This document shows, piece by piece, positions 51,701 to 59,446 of a DNA stretch of 64,000 nucleotides. The stretch covers positions 930,001 through 994,000 of the forward strand of contig NZ_RYEV01000003.1 in NCBI RefSeq assembly GCF_004138485.1, written 5' to 3'. Within the stretch, counting starts at the first letter, position 1. Each line of letters starts with the position of its first letter. The translations under genes and the position numbers were made by a program. This DNA is from Peristeroidobacter soli. Its GTDB lineage: Bacteria > Pseudomonadota > Gammaproteobacteria > Steroidobacterales > Steroidobacteraceae. The notes under the pieces are model-generated. The model made no database searches. It saw nothing but the letters and a program-made list of their open reading frames with translations, and had not been told where the DNA came from.

Positions 51701-52301
51701 TCTGGGTGAAGGTCACGATGGCATTGCCGGTCGTGCGATCGATGGACAGGCGCGGCTGATGAGCCTGGTCGATGCCTTCATCGATGACCACCGGAGCGGA
51801 CCAGCTGGCGGTGCTCGCGGTGTAGCGGCTCACATAGATATCGCCGAGCGCCCACACTGCGAGGCCGTTGCCGGCTGCGTCGAAGGCGACGCGCGGGCTG
51901 TTCGCGCCGTCGCGGACTTCATAGCGGGTCTCGTTTTCCATCAACGCGGTCGGGCGCCAGCCGCTGGTGCCCAGCGCGGCGGCGTTGATGTTGTACGTGT
52001 CGGTGCGAGTGGTCGTCAGCACGGACGAGTTCGCGGTGGCAGTGGCTGGATCGCCGATCGCCTGGTTCACCGGCGGCGGCGTGGTCGTGCCGGTCGAGCC
52101 GCCCGGAGTGGTGGTGCCCGAGCCGCCAGTCGAAGGACCGGGATTCGCGTTGCCGCCGCTCGAGCCCGTGCCGGAGGAGCCGGAAGAACCCGAAGGCAGA
52201 GCATTCTGCGTGACGCCCGGACCGCCACCGCAACCCGTCAGCACCGCCAACACCGAAAGACTCAGTACGGTGTGCCCGATTCCGCCAATGACCCGTGCCA
52301 T
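48732..52301 (-). CDS. Large lipoprotein with two tandem propeller-plus-LysM units
   Basis: 1189 residues. The lipobox LTGC puts the lipidated Cys at 24; a Gly/Ser/Thr/Pro linker runs to about 80. A 548-residue unit then occurs twice, judged from exact matching of the VAFD-AGNG blocks at about 138 and 686. Each unit contains six to seven Asp-box-like repeats (VAFDAAGNGLAVW, VSVDTNGDALATW) resembling a beta-propeller, then two LysM-like segments (VPAGATWQSLANTLYG, VQTGDTWQSITLALYG). It probably binds peptidoglycan or glycans at the outer membrane. The ATG has an AAGGA site. Confidence 0.85.
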   Translation of the reverse strand: MARVIGGIGHTVLSLSVLAVLTGCGGGPGVTQNALPSGSSGSSGTGSSGGNANPGPSTGGSGTTTPGGSTGTTTPPPVNQAIGDPATATANSSVLTTTRTDTYNINAAALGTSGWRPTALMENETRYEVRDGANSPRVAFDAAGNGLAVWALGDIYVSRYTASTASWSAPVVIDEGIDQAHQPRLSIDRTTGNAIVTFTQSDGVAESIYATRYTASTGAWSAPQVLENSNNAVDGAAENSNLHVNGSRAAAAWRQSDGTNVNVYLSRLESGVWSAPLLIDTGTNPALHPDVVVDSSGNVTVAWRQNDPVTGYRINTRRWDNATQTLGPVMPMNGNGERQHRLGIDPSGNVFLVWRNGGVFFRYYDAATGTWTAQTDLSAGVGGTVDAELSVDAAGNALVAWIENASSIPSIYARRYSATTHTWGNAELVETSTVPVNPDTFITASMSGNEAVVAWISSANDVYASKMNNGVWGPMTLLENRAEAGNELTSAINAAGNAAVLWQQADGAQRSIYQAMYQTANFIVPAGATWQSIANSLYGVNNAEAGTALQTAMGGGALTTGAILSGFPATLTVTTPIPGYYTVLSTDTWAHVAQRVYGVTDAAAIARLQQLVGTTTLTTGAHLVVPSSFVYTESANFRAPLDWTRVNTTSTTYHQLNNSVLTTPLTNWSTQVLLETDPNEAFNPRVAFDNAGNGVATWLQAGNIYVSRYTISNGQWSTATAVDIGTTPAYSPKVTVDRVTGDAFVSFSQSDGVAVSMYVTSLTASTNTWSVPQLLETSNLAVTDSSEQTASARRGAHAVIAWLQSDGTAMHLYMSRLVAGTWAAPQRVDTGNDYGVGDHPEVQVDDNGNAILVWRQRDAATGFRINARRWDNTTQAFGAVVPLNINGVGDRHARISMDTAGNAIAVWRGGGAYARRYDVTTGTWGPQIQLNVGGGAGTTAEVSVDTNGDALATWVETDSTGPSQYARHYTASTNTWGSAVALENSSEAVNIDIETTVAFVNGKGIVAWPQANGQLYAARYANGVWGAAVNIENRAEAATVTVAAMDGNANATVLWIQADGVRRSIYGARSTSVPYYSVPAGATWQSLANTLYGIDSVPAASALQTAMSNVTLTTGLHLQPLPTTLTVTPPTPTNYVVQTGDTWQSITLALYGTNRSEAATALWDYLGRPTLTVGQQLLIPAELAYTIAQ

Positions 52302-52791
52302 GTTTGGTCCTTATTTCTGATTTCGTTTGCCACCCGTGACCGACTTCAGTCACGGGAATCGTTTCTAACACTAGTTTCGTTTGCGACGTCGCGTTCGATG
52401 TTCGGATGAACGATTGTTAATCCTGCCGGCACTCGCTCGAGCTCATGTGTCCGATTCTTTTACACATTTGCGCCCGTTTTCCCGGTGCCGCCGACCAACG
52501 TTCGCCGCGTCTGCGTGGATCCATCGGAGCACACTACGAAGCGGCGGAAAATGGATGGAAGTCACAAAGCGACCGGGCGAGCTGTAAGCGTTGCTGACAC
52601 TCGCGTCAAAGTGACGGGAAACTTTCCAACTCGATCCGAGTCCGCGCCGGCGACTGTTCTCAATTTCGACACTCGTGTGCATCCGCCCCGTGACGCGCTG
52701 GAGCGAGGGCCGCGCCTGTGTCAGGAATCTTTACGTCACGGATTTCGACGCTGTGGACGCAAATCGAATCGAACTCACCGTCCGATTGGAT
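52302..52791. other. Non-coding region upstream of the large lipoprotein gene
   Basis: This 490-bp interval separates two genes of the same strand. It holds a perfect 8-bp dyad (CCCGTGAC / GTCACGGG, 52333-52356) some 32 bp before the lipoprotein start, in what should be its mRNA leader. It also holds two exact copies of TTTCGTTTGC at 52321-52330 and 52375-52384. No credible gene is seen; short open frames here lack good codon bias. Confidence 0.4.
52333..52356 (-). promoter_or_regulatory. Dyad in the lipoprotein gene leader
   Basis: CCCGTGAC and GTCACGGG are exact reverse complements with an 8-base loop. The dyad could be an operator or an mRNA hairpin. No T-run follows, so it is not a terminator. 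Confidence 0.4.
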
Positions 52792-53451
52792 TCACCAGCT
52801 CGAGGACGGCACATCGTCGCGGGTGGCCTCAGAGCGTCGCGCCACCCATTCGCTGAACCCGCTTACGTCAACTCCGTCGATGGTCGTGTTTTTGTTGGCG
52901 GCAACCCAGGAGCGCATTGCCTGCAGCAGCTTCGCTGCCTGGCCTTTGTTGAGCGCGTACAGGCGCAGATAGTTGAAGCGCGCCTGGTCGAGACGATTCA
53001 AGCCCAGCAATGCCTGGCCTTGATATTCGATGGCGTACGGATAGTCGGGATAGATCTTCAGCGCCTGCTGATACGCCGCGAGCGACCTGGTGTAGTCGCC
53101 CAACTTGCGATTGGCATAGCCGAGATAGGTGTAGGCCTCGTGCATCGACGCATCGAGGTGCACGGCCTCTTCGAAATGGCCCAACGATTCTTTGTACGCG
53201 GCATTCGCGGCTCGCCGTGCCTCGGCCTTTTCTTTCGCGTCGCTGCTGGCTTCGGCGAGTGCGAACGAATGATCGCCGCGTTGGATGGCGGCGTAGCCCT
53301 GGTTGTACGCGTCGATTGCGCCCAGCTCCGAAATCGTCGGCGGTGTAGCGGAGGGCGACGGTGGGCGATGAGCGCCGGGACCGTCCGCATGAGCGGTCAC
53401 TGCTGTGGAGAGAATCCACAGCAGTGCCGCAAGTGATCGATGCAGTCGCAT
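52792..53451 (-). CDS. Exported TPR protein
   Basis: A 219-residue periplasmic protein with signal peptide 1-22 (LSTAVTAHA). Residues about 85-185 contain three tetratricopeptide repeats (AAYKESLGHFEEAVHLDASM, AYTYLGYANRKLGDYTRSLA, DYPYAIEYQGQALLGLNRLD). The C-terminus (TTIDGVDVSGFSEWVARRSE) is not recognised. It follows a larger TPR gene by 7 bp on the same strand, so they are one operon and may scaffold a common complex. Confidence 0.85.
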   Translation of the reverse strand: MRLHRSLAALLWILSTAVTAHADGPGAHRPPSPSATPPTISELGAIDAYNQGYAAIQRGDHSFALAEASSDAKEKAEARRAANAAYKESLGHFEEAVHLDASMHEAYTYLGYANRKLGDYTRSLAAYQQALKIYPDYPYAIEYQGQALLGLNRLDQARFNYLRLYALNKGQAAKLLQAMRSWVAANKNTTIDGVDVSGFSEWVARRSEATRDDVPSSSW

Positions 53452-53458
53452 GCTCGCC

Positions 53459-55147
53459 TCAGAAACGCGAAGCCGTGAGCGTCACATCTGCATTGGCCCA
53501 GGCTTTCTTGAAATCGGCCTCGATGAGTTTGGCCTGATCCGGCTTGTTCTGCGCCTGCAATGCCTTGCTCAAGCCGAACAGCGACCAGCCGTTGTTCGGA
53601 TTGCGACGCAGATCTTCCCAATACACCGCTTCGGCTTCGGCGGGACGGCCCGCGTCGAGCAGCACGGCGCCGAGCACATGACGTACCGGCTGATGCCAAT
53701 CGTCGGGTTCGGTGTAGACCAGGTTGTCGTGATAGCGCACGGCGCGATCCAGATGCGCGATGGCGACGTCGTAGTTGCCTTGCGCGGCGGCGAACTCGCC
53801 ATCGAGTACTTCCACCGCGACCCGCAATACCGAGTCGGCGAGATTGAGCGACATCGACGACGGCGTTTCGATCAGCTTCGGATCTTTCTGGATCTGACGC
53901 ACGGCCTCGATCTCTTTCTGCGCGGCGCCGAAGTCTTTCTTGCGAATGAAGGCCATGCCACGAGCATAGTGACGCACGCCGCGAGTGAAGAGCGTGTCCG
54001 CACGAGGCATGGGCGCGGCGAGAATCTCATCCCACTTGCCGAAGCGAACCAGCGCGTAGTCCGGCACGAGCACGAAGCTTTGCAGGATGGGCAGCTCTTT
54101 CAGTGCCGCCGCCGGAATTGCGTCCGCGGTTTTGTAGGCTGCGTCGATCGCCGCCTTGCTTTGCCCCGCCATGCTGGCCGCGAACCACAGGAAGTGCACG
54201 TTGTGAGGATAGTAGCCAAGCGGGTACAGGCCCTGGGCGCGGCACTGAGTGATGTAATCCTCATCGGCGAGGATGGCCATCTGATTGGCTTTCATCGCGT
54301 CTTCGTAGCGACCTACGCGTTGATAGATGTGTCCCGGCATATGCACGAGATGACCGGCCGCCGGGGCGAGAGGTAACAGCCGATCCGCTGCGGCTTCGGC
54401 TCTTTCCGGGGTATTGCTCGCTTCCCACAGATGGATCCAGTAGTGCAGCGCGCCCGGATGATCCGGGTTCTTCGCGAGCACGCGGTCGAGCGCCTTGATG
54501 ATGTCCTGGGTTTGATCATAAGGGCGTCCGTCGCGAGTCCAGTAATTCCACGGGCGCAGATCCATCACCGATTCGGCGTACAGCGTGGCGGCGTCGAGAT
54601 CGTCCGGATAGGTTTCCTGCAGGATGCGCATCGCGCCGGCATAGGCCTGATCCGCGGCGGCACGATCTTCGGGTTTGCCGGTGAAGCGCAGGGCGAGCGC
54701 ATCGATGTAGTCCCGCTCGCGTTGACTCACTTTGCCCTTGAGCGATTGGGCCTTGTGTATGAACGCGAGCGCCTTCGGCTCTTCCTCGGGGCCCATCGCC
54801 GCGTTGATGTTCGGGCCGAGCACCAGCGCCTGGCCCCAGTAGGCCATGGCGGCATTCGAATCGAGTCGCGCCGCTTCCGCGAAGGCGCGGCCGGCTTCGG
54901 CGTGATTGAAACCGTAGGTGAGATTCAATCCCTGATTGATGAAGCGCTGCGCCTGTTCGGATTGGGTCGTGACGGGAAACGTATGCTTGCCGACGTTCTG
55001 CAGCCGCGGCGCGATGGCGCCGGAGGGCGAGGTCGAGTCGAAGGATTCGGGTTCCTGATAGTGCTTATGCACCGGCACTTGGGCTTGCGCGGCGGTGCCG
55101 GCCAGCCAGAGTGAGCCGGCCAATGCAATGCAGATCTCGATGCGCAT
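53459..55147 (-). CDS. Exported tetratricopeptide-repeat protein
   Basis: 562 residues with a signal peptide (about 1-22, LAGTAAQA). TPR-type helices occur throughout: QSEQAQRFINQGLNLTYGFN with HAEAGRAFAEAARLDSNAAM near the N-terminus, a central block with HLVHMPGHIYQRVGRYEDAM, and a C-terminal repeat (NNGWSLFGLSKALQAQNKPD). The HMPGHIY...GRYxxA pattern marks a bacterial family common in soil proteobacteria, with no known biochemistry. It is the first gene of the two-gene TPR operon; the start is the ATG at 55147. Confidence 0.87.
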   Translation of the reverse strand: MRIEICIALAGSLWLAGTAAQAQVPVHKHYQEPESFDSTSPSGAIAPRLQNVGKHTFPVTTQSEQAQRFINQGLNLTYGFNHAEAGRAFAEAARLDSNAAMAYWGQALVLGPNINAAMGPEEEPKALAFIHKAQSLKGKVSQRERDYIDALALRFTGKPEDRAAADQAYAGAMRILQETYPDDLDAATLYAESVMDLRPWNYWTRDGRPYDQTQDIIKALDRVLAKNPDHPGALHYWIHLWEASNTPERAEAAADRLLPLAPAAGHLVHMPGHIYQRVGRYEDAMKANQMAILADEDYITQCRAQGLYPLGYYPHNVHFLWFAASMAGQSKAAIDAAYKTADAIPAAALKELPILQSFVLVPDYALVRFGKWDEILAAPMPRADTLFTRGVRHYARGMAFIRKKDFGAAQKEIEAVRQIQKDPKLIETPSSMSLNLADSVLRVAVEVLDGEFAAAQGNYDVAIAHLDRAVRYHDNLVYTEPDDWHQPVRHVLGAVLLDAGRPAEAEAVYWEDLRRNPNNGWSLFGLSKALQAQNKPDQAKLIEADFKKAWANADVTLTASRF

Positions 55148-55278
55148 GGCAGTCTCCCCACATCGTTGTTGCTCCAGATCGCGATAGTGCGCCTCGGACG
55201 TGAGTTTGAGGTGATTCGTCGCGTGAAAAATGCGTGAATCCCCCGTACAGTCGCCCTGGCAACCAACGGGATCGAATC

Positions 55279-55743
55279 ATGAACGATTGGAAACTTCCTT
55301 GGGACGGCGGCTGCCGCTGCGGACAGGTCCGCTTCCGAGTCACCGCCGCGCCACTGCTGACGATGGCATGTCATTGCAAGGGCTGTCAGCGCATGAGCGC
55401 GAGCGCTTATTCGCTGAGCGCGGCGATTCCCACCGACGGCTTCGCCGTCACTCGAGGCGAGCCTGTGATCGGCGGCTTGCACGGCGCCACGCGTCACTAC
55501 TTCTGTCCTCACTGCAAGAGCTGGATGTTCACGCGGCCGGAAGGATTGGATCACTTCGTCAACGTGCGTCCGACTTTGCTAGATGACGCGTCGTGGGTCG
55601 CGCCTTTCATCGAGACATGGACTCAAACGCGGTTGCCTGCCGTGAACACCGGTGCCGCACACAGCTACGAAGGATTCCCGCCGTTTGAGGACTACCCGAA
55701 GCTGGTGGAGGAATATGCGAAGCGTGGGCCGCGACCGGGGTGA
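55279..55743 (+). CDS. GFA-family protein (glutathione-dependent formaldehyde-activating enzyme-like)
   Basis: A 154-residue zinc protein of the Gfa/CENP-V family. The zinc-binding cysteines are Cys12 and Cys14 (GGCRCGQVRF), Cys31, Cys33 and Cys36 (ACHCKGCQRMS), plus a later pair in HYFCPHCKSWMF. All are present. Family members bind glutathione adducts, but most are functionally uncharacterised. The ATG at 55279 follows an upstream stretch with no strong ribosome site. It converges on a hypothetical gene with 3 bp between stops. Confidence 0.9.
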   Translation: MNDWKLPWDGGCRCGQVRFRVTAAPLLTMACHCKGCQRMSASAYSLSAAIPTDGFAVTRGEPVIGGLHGATRHYFCPHCKSWMFTRPEGLDHFVNVRPTLLDDASWVAPFIETWTQTRLPAVNTGAAHSYEGFPPFEDYPKLVEEYAKRGPRPG

Positions 55744-55746
55744 CGA

Positions 55747-56340
55747 TCAGTCCATCGCCCGCGTCGAGACTTTCTCTCCTTCACGCGGTGCCGGTTCGCG
55801 ATCGAATCCCAGCACGGACGGGGCTTGGGCGAAGTCCAGGCGCTGCAATGGCAGTCGGGATGCACCGGTATCCAGCGTGATGCCGGTGTCGGATTGAGAT
55901 GGAAGTTCGAGCGCCGCGGCCAGTGAAGCCTCGTCGTCGATGGACAATCTGTCCAGCGCCCATTGCAGATCCGTGCCACGCAACTCGCCAGGTCCGTGCT
56001 CGGTGACGAGTACGAGTGAGCCTGCCTCATCCATATGAGCCTCGCGCAACTGTTCGACCGCGAGGCCGGTATGAGTGATGAGATGTTGGTCATCGTCTGA
56101 CACGAACAGGATCAGCGGCGTCGATTCCAGCTGCATGTAGCCCCGCTGCGGCCCGTTCTGGAAATACCAGCGACCGAACTCGTCCGCCGCGTAGTTGCGA
56201 TTGATGACTTCGACGATGCGGGGATGGCTGATGGTCTCGCCTTGCACGAGCCAGCGGCCGCGCCGGTCCAGGCTCAGCCAGCCAAACAGGGCCGGCACGT
56301 TCGGCCAGCGTTTCAATGCGTTGAGGACCCATTCATCCAT
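55747..56340 (-). CDS. Conserved hypothetical protein (DUF2946-region style, unassigned)
   Basis: A 197-residue cytoplasmic protein beginning MDEWVLNALKRWPNVPALFG. The stretch IVEVINRNYAADEFGRWYFQ, then NGPQRGYMQLESTPLILFV, resembles a proteobacterial family of unknown function; I am unsure of the DUF number. It has no signal, membrane helix or metal motif. It is divergent from the Hsp70-like gene (87 bp between starts), and the two could share regulation. Confidence 0.65.
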   Translation of the reverse strand: MDEWVLNALKRWPNVPALFGWLSLDRRGRWLVQGETISHPRIVEVINRNYAADEFGRWYFQNGPQRGYMQLESTPLILFVSDDDQHLITHTGLAVEQLREAHMDEAGSLVLVTEHGPGELRGTDLQWALDRLSIDDEASLAAALELPSQSDTGITLDTGASRLPLQRLDFAQAPSVLGFDREPAPREGEKVSTRAMD

Positions 56341-56427
56341 GGCATGAGTGTGCCGTCAGTGGCTGACGGGCTCAACTCGACCGTCGAGCTGCTACAATAA
56401 CGGGCCAACTCCCCCCGGCGATCTTCC

Positions 56428-57702
56428 ATGCAGCCCATTTCCATTGGTGTCGACTTCGGCACCAGCAATACCGTTATTGCCATGGTCGGCGCGGATTTCG
56501 GGTCAGCGGTGCTCAAGGTGTCGTCGCGAATGGGTGAGGGCGCGGCCCTGCCTTCCATTCTTTGCTTCCGGCCGGCCGAGCCGAATCCGCGAGAGCGTCC
56601 CATTAGTAGTGCCGGTGCCGATGCAATTGCCGATTACATCGCGCGCACTGGGCCGGCGCGGCTGGTGCAATCGATGAAGTCGTTTCTTGGCAGCCGTGCG
56701 TTCGTGGACACGAAGGTGTTCACTCATACATACACGCTGGAGTCGTTGATCGGAACATTGCTTCAGCATCTGTATGACGCGACCGGCGCGCGGGATCTGT
56801 TGAGTCGGGCACCGCTGGTCATCGGTCGGCCGATTGAATTCGCCGGTGCGTCGCCGGATGACGAGCTCGCGCAAACGCGTTTGAAGGCGGCGTTTGCTCT
56901 GGCCGGTCGGGAGGCGGATCGGATTGGCACGGAGCCCGAAGCGGCGGCGTATGCGTTCGCCAGCAGAGCGCGCGGCCGTCATCTCGTGCTCGTCGCCGAT
57001 CTTGGCGGCGGTACCAGCGACTTCTCGATCGTCGAAGTCGATGCCGAAGGCGCGCAGCCGAAACTCACGCCGCTGGCGCAGACCGGTATCGGCATCGCCG
57101 GCGATCGTTTCGATTATCAAATCGTCTATAACGCGGTGTGCCCGGCGCTCGGCATGGGCTCGCAGTTCCAGCCGGAGTCCAAGAAGCTGCCGATTCCGCT
57201 ATGGATCTACGCCAACTTCGCCAGCTGGCATCAGCTGTCGATGATGAACAACCGCCAGACGTTGCGACACATCACCGATATCCTGCGCACGGCGGTGGAT
57301 CAGGAGGCGTTCGAAGGGCTGGTGCATGTCATTCGCAACGAGGAAGGCTTCACATTGTTTCAAGCCGTGTCGCGCGTGAAGCAGTCGCTCACGAAGCAGG
57401 AAACCGCGAAGCTCAGTTTCAAGGCCGGACCCATCGAGATCGATCGCACGGTCGCGCGTGGCGAGTTCGAAAAATGGATTGCGGACGATTTGTCCCGCAT
57501 CGAAGCGACGGCTGATGAAGCCGTTGGTATCGCCGGCGTGAATCCCGCAACGCTCACGCGCGTGTTCATGACGGGCGGTACTGCGCTGGTGCCGGCGGTC
57601 CGCGAGCTGTTCGCGAAGAAATTCGGGGCGGACAAGCTGGTGGGCGGCGATGAGTTCTCTTCGGTCGCCCAAGGCCTGGCGCTGATGGGCGTGCCTCGCT
57701 GA
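56428..57702 (+). CDS. Hsp70-family protein, YegD-like
   Basis: A 424-residue protein with the actin/Hsp70 ATPase fold only. Phosphate loop 1 is IGVDFGTSNTVIAMV, phosphate loop 2 is LVADLGGGTSDFSIVEV, and the adenosine motif is FMTGGTALVPAVRELF. The substrate-binding domain of DnaK is absent, as in E. coli YegD. The role is unknown; probably an ATP-dependent switch or specialised chaperone. Upstream a TACAAT at 56393-56398 could be its -10 element, 30 bp before the ATG. Confidence 0.9.
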   Translation: MQPISIGVDFGTSNTVIAMVGADFGSAVLKVSSRMGEGAALPSILCFRPAEPNPRERPISSAGADAIADYIARTGPARLVQSMKSFLGSRAFVDTKVFTHTYTLESLIGTLLQHLYDATGARDLLSRAPLVIGRPIEFAGASPDDELAQTRLKAAFALAGREADRIGTEPEAAAYAFASRARGRHLVLVADLGGGTSDFSIVEVDAEGAQPKLTPLAQTGIGIAGDRFDYQIVYNAVCPALGMGSQFQPESKKLPIPLWIYANFASWHQLSMMNNRQTLRHITDILRTAVDQEAFEGLVHVIRNEEGFTLFQAVSRVKQSLTKQETAKLSFKAGPIEIDRTVARGEFEKWIADDLSRIEATADEAVGIAGVNPATLTRVFMTGGTALVPAVRELFAKKFGADKLVGGDEFSSVAQGLALMGVPR

Positions 57703-57719
57703 AAGCAGCGTCGGATCCA

Positions 57720-57739
57720 GTCTGAGCCCCCCCTCAGAC
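57720..57739 (+). terminator. Hairpin after Hsp70-like gene
   Basis: GTCTGAG and CTCAGAC form a perfect 7-bp stem around a loop of six C's, 18 bp after the stop. No T-run follows directly, though GGTTTTTG comes later at 57772. It is a weak or factor-dependent terminator at best. Confidence 0.4.
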
Positions 57740-57821
57740 ATCCCCTGAAAAGCGGCGCCAGGGTTTTTGTTGCACCCCGATCTGCCGATAGGTGCTGCAC
57801 GGAGTCTCGTATCGAGTACCC

Positions 57822-59348
57822 ATGCAACTCACCATCAAAGCACGTTTGTTTGCCCTCGTCGCCGTGACGCTCACGGCGATGCTGGCGTTGGGCTTCAGCA
57901 ATTATCGGGGCATGACCCAGGCGGTCGATGGCCTCACCAGTGTGTTCGCGACCAGTCGGGCACTGCGCACTCACCTGGAAGGCGACATGATGCACGACGC
58001 GCTTCGCGCCGACGTGTTGTCCGCGTTGCTGGCGCAGACACCGGAAGAATGGGCGGCGGTGAATGCCAGCCTGCGTGAGCATGCCGATCATTTCCGGGAG
58101 ATGATCAAGGAGAACGATTCCAACGTCACCGATCCCGAACTGCGCGCCGCGCTCCGCGATGTCGGGCCGGTGCTCGAGAATTACATTCGCAGTGCTGAGG
58201 GAGTCATCGGCACCGCTCATGCCGACGCCGCCAAGGCGCGGGAGATGTTGCCGGCGTTTGTGGAATCCTTCGAGCAATTGGAAGGCAAGCTCGCTGGCAT
58301 CAGCGATCGTATTCAGGCGAGCGCTCGCGCCGCTGAGGAAAACGCGCAGAGCTCGACGGCTTCGGCGCGCTGGAGAGAGATCGGCATCCTGGCGCTGATG
58401 TTGATCGTCATCGTGGCAGCCGCGAGCTGGATCGTTCGTAGCATCACCGGTGGCGTCAACGGGCTGGTGAAGACGATCACCGAGATTCAGCGGACGCGCG
58501 ACTTGAGCAAGCGTGTCGACGTGACCTCGCACGATGAGCTGGGGCGGCTGGCCGAATGTTTCAATGAGCTGGTCGTCGAATTGCAGGGAATCATCTCCGA
58601 GGTCAATCGCGGCGCCGCCGAGATCGATGGCGGCGCGGCGCAGATGAGCTCGTCGAGCCGCGTGATGGCCAGCGGCGCGTCCGAGCAGGCCGAGAGCCTG
58701 GGTCGTATCACACGCTCGCTGACGACGCTGTCCGATCTCACCGACCAGACCACGAAGATTACCGGTCGCGCGAACTCGCTCTCCAGCGATTCTCAGAAGG
58801 CGGCGGATCGTGTGTCGGACGAGCTGAAAACGATGTCGACCGCGATGGATGAAATCCGCGCCGCGTCGGCTGAGGTCGGCAAGGTGAACCGCGCGGTCGA
58901 TGAGATCGCGTTCCAGATCAACTTGCTGGCATTGAATGCCGCGGTCGAAGCGGCTCGCGCCGGCGAGGCCGGTCGTGGCTTCGCAGTGGTGGCGGAAGAA
59001 GTGCGCAACCTCGCGCAGCGCTCGGCTCAGGCGGCGAAAGAAACATCGGCGCTGATCGATTCGGCCATGACTCGCGCCGAGCGGGGCGTGCAGATCGCCG
59101 GATCGGTGGGTGAGGCGCTTGGGAACATTGCGGTCGTCACCACCCAAGTGAACGACATGCTTCGTGACATTGCCGCCGCCGCCACCAGCCAGGCGCAAGG
59201 CGTTGCCGATATTCGCGGCGGCATCGGCGCGCTGGAAAAAGTGAGCCGGCAAGCGGCTGCGAACGCGGAGACGCTGGCGGGCGCGTCTCAGCAGACGGCG
59301 GTTCAGGTGCGCGTGATGGGCGAGCTGGTCGGGCGATTCAAATTGTAA
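57822..59348 (+). CDS. Methyl-accepting chemotaxis protein
   Basis: A 508-residue chemoreceptor. TM1 is at about 8-28, followed by a four-helix-bundle sensor (about 30-185), TM2 at about 190-210 ([18 protein letters not shown]), HAMP (about 212-265) and the signalling hairpin. The conserved tip is [20 protein letters not shown], then [20 protein letters not shown]. There is no CheR/CheB pentapeptide at the C-terminus (VGRFKL). No chemotaxis genes are nearby, so it signals to distant partners. The ATG at 57822 is chosen. Confidence 0.93.
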   Translation: MQLTIKARLFALVAVTLTAMLALGFSNYRGMTQAVDGLTSVFATSRALRTHLEGDMMHDALRADVLSALLAQTPEEWAAVNASLREHADHFREMIKENDSNVTDPELRAALRDVGPVLENYIRSAEGVIGTAHADAAKAREMLPAFVESFEQLEGKLAGISDRIQASARAAEENAQSSTASARWREIGILALMLIVIVAAASWIVRSITGGVNGLVKTITEIQRTRDLSKRVDVTSHDELGRLAECFNELVVELQGIISEVNRGAAEIDGGAAQMSSSSRVMASGASEQAESLGRITRSLTTLSDLTDQTTKITGRANSLSSDSQKAADRVSDELKTMSTAMDEIRAASAEVGKVNRAVDEIAFQINLLALNAAVEAARAGEAGRGFAVVAEEVRNLAQRSAQAAKETSALIDSAMTRAERGVQIAGSVGEALGNIAVVTTQVNDMLRDIAAAATSQAQGVADIRGGIGALEKVSRQAAANAETLAGASQQTAVQVRVMGELVGRFKL

Positions 59349-59412
59349 GACTGACCCGTCACGGCGATTCGATCGCGCAAGAAAACCGTAAAGTTCGCTC
59401 TGTATAAAACGG

Positions 59413-59443
59413 GCCTCCTTATGTCTCATTGCCTTAAGGAGGC
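59413..59443 (+). promoter_or_regulatory. Perfect hairpin sequestering the Shine-Dalgarno of the DUF6454 gene
   Basis: GCCTCCTTA (59413-59421) and TAAGGAGGC (59435-59443) are exact reverse complements with a 13-base loop, 3 bases before the GTG start at 59447. The right arm contains the full AAGGAGG ribosome site. TATAAA at 59403-59408 could be the -10, which would place the mRNA 5' end at or near the hairpin. Confidence 0.7.
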
Positions 59444-59446
59444 ACC

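Noticed and set aside
48645-52409. A 1254-codon plus-strand open frame antisense to the large lipoprotein gene
   Set aside because: Its translation is Arg/His/Gly-rich and low in normal hydrophobic patterns, it has no domains, and it overlaps the convincing lipoprotein on the other strand. It is a by-product of strong third-position G/C bias.
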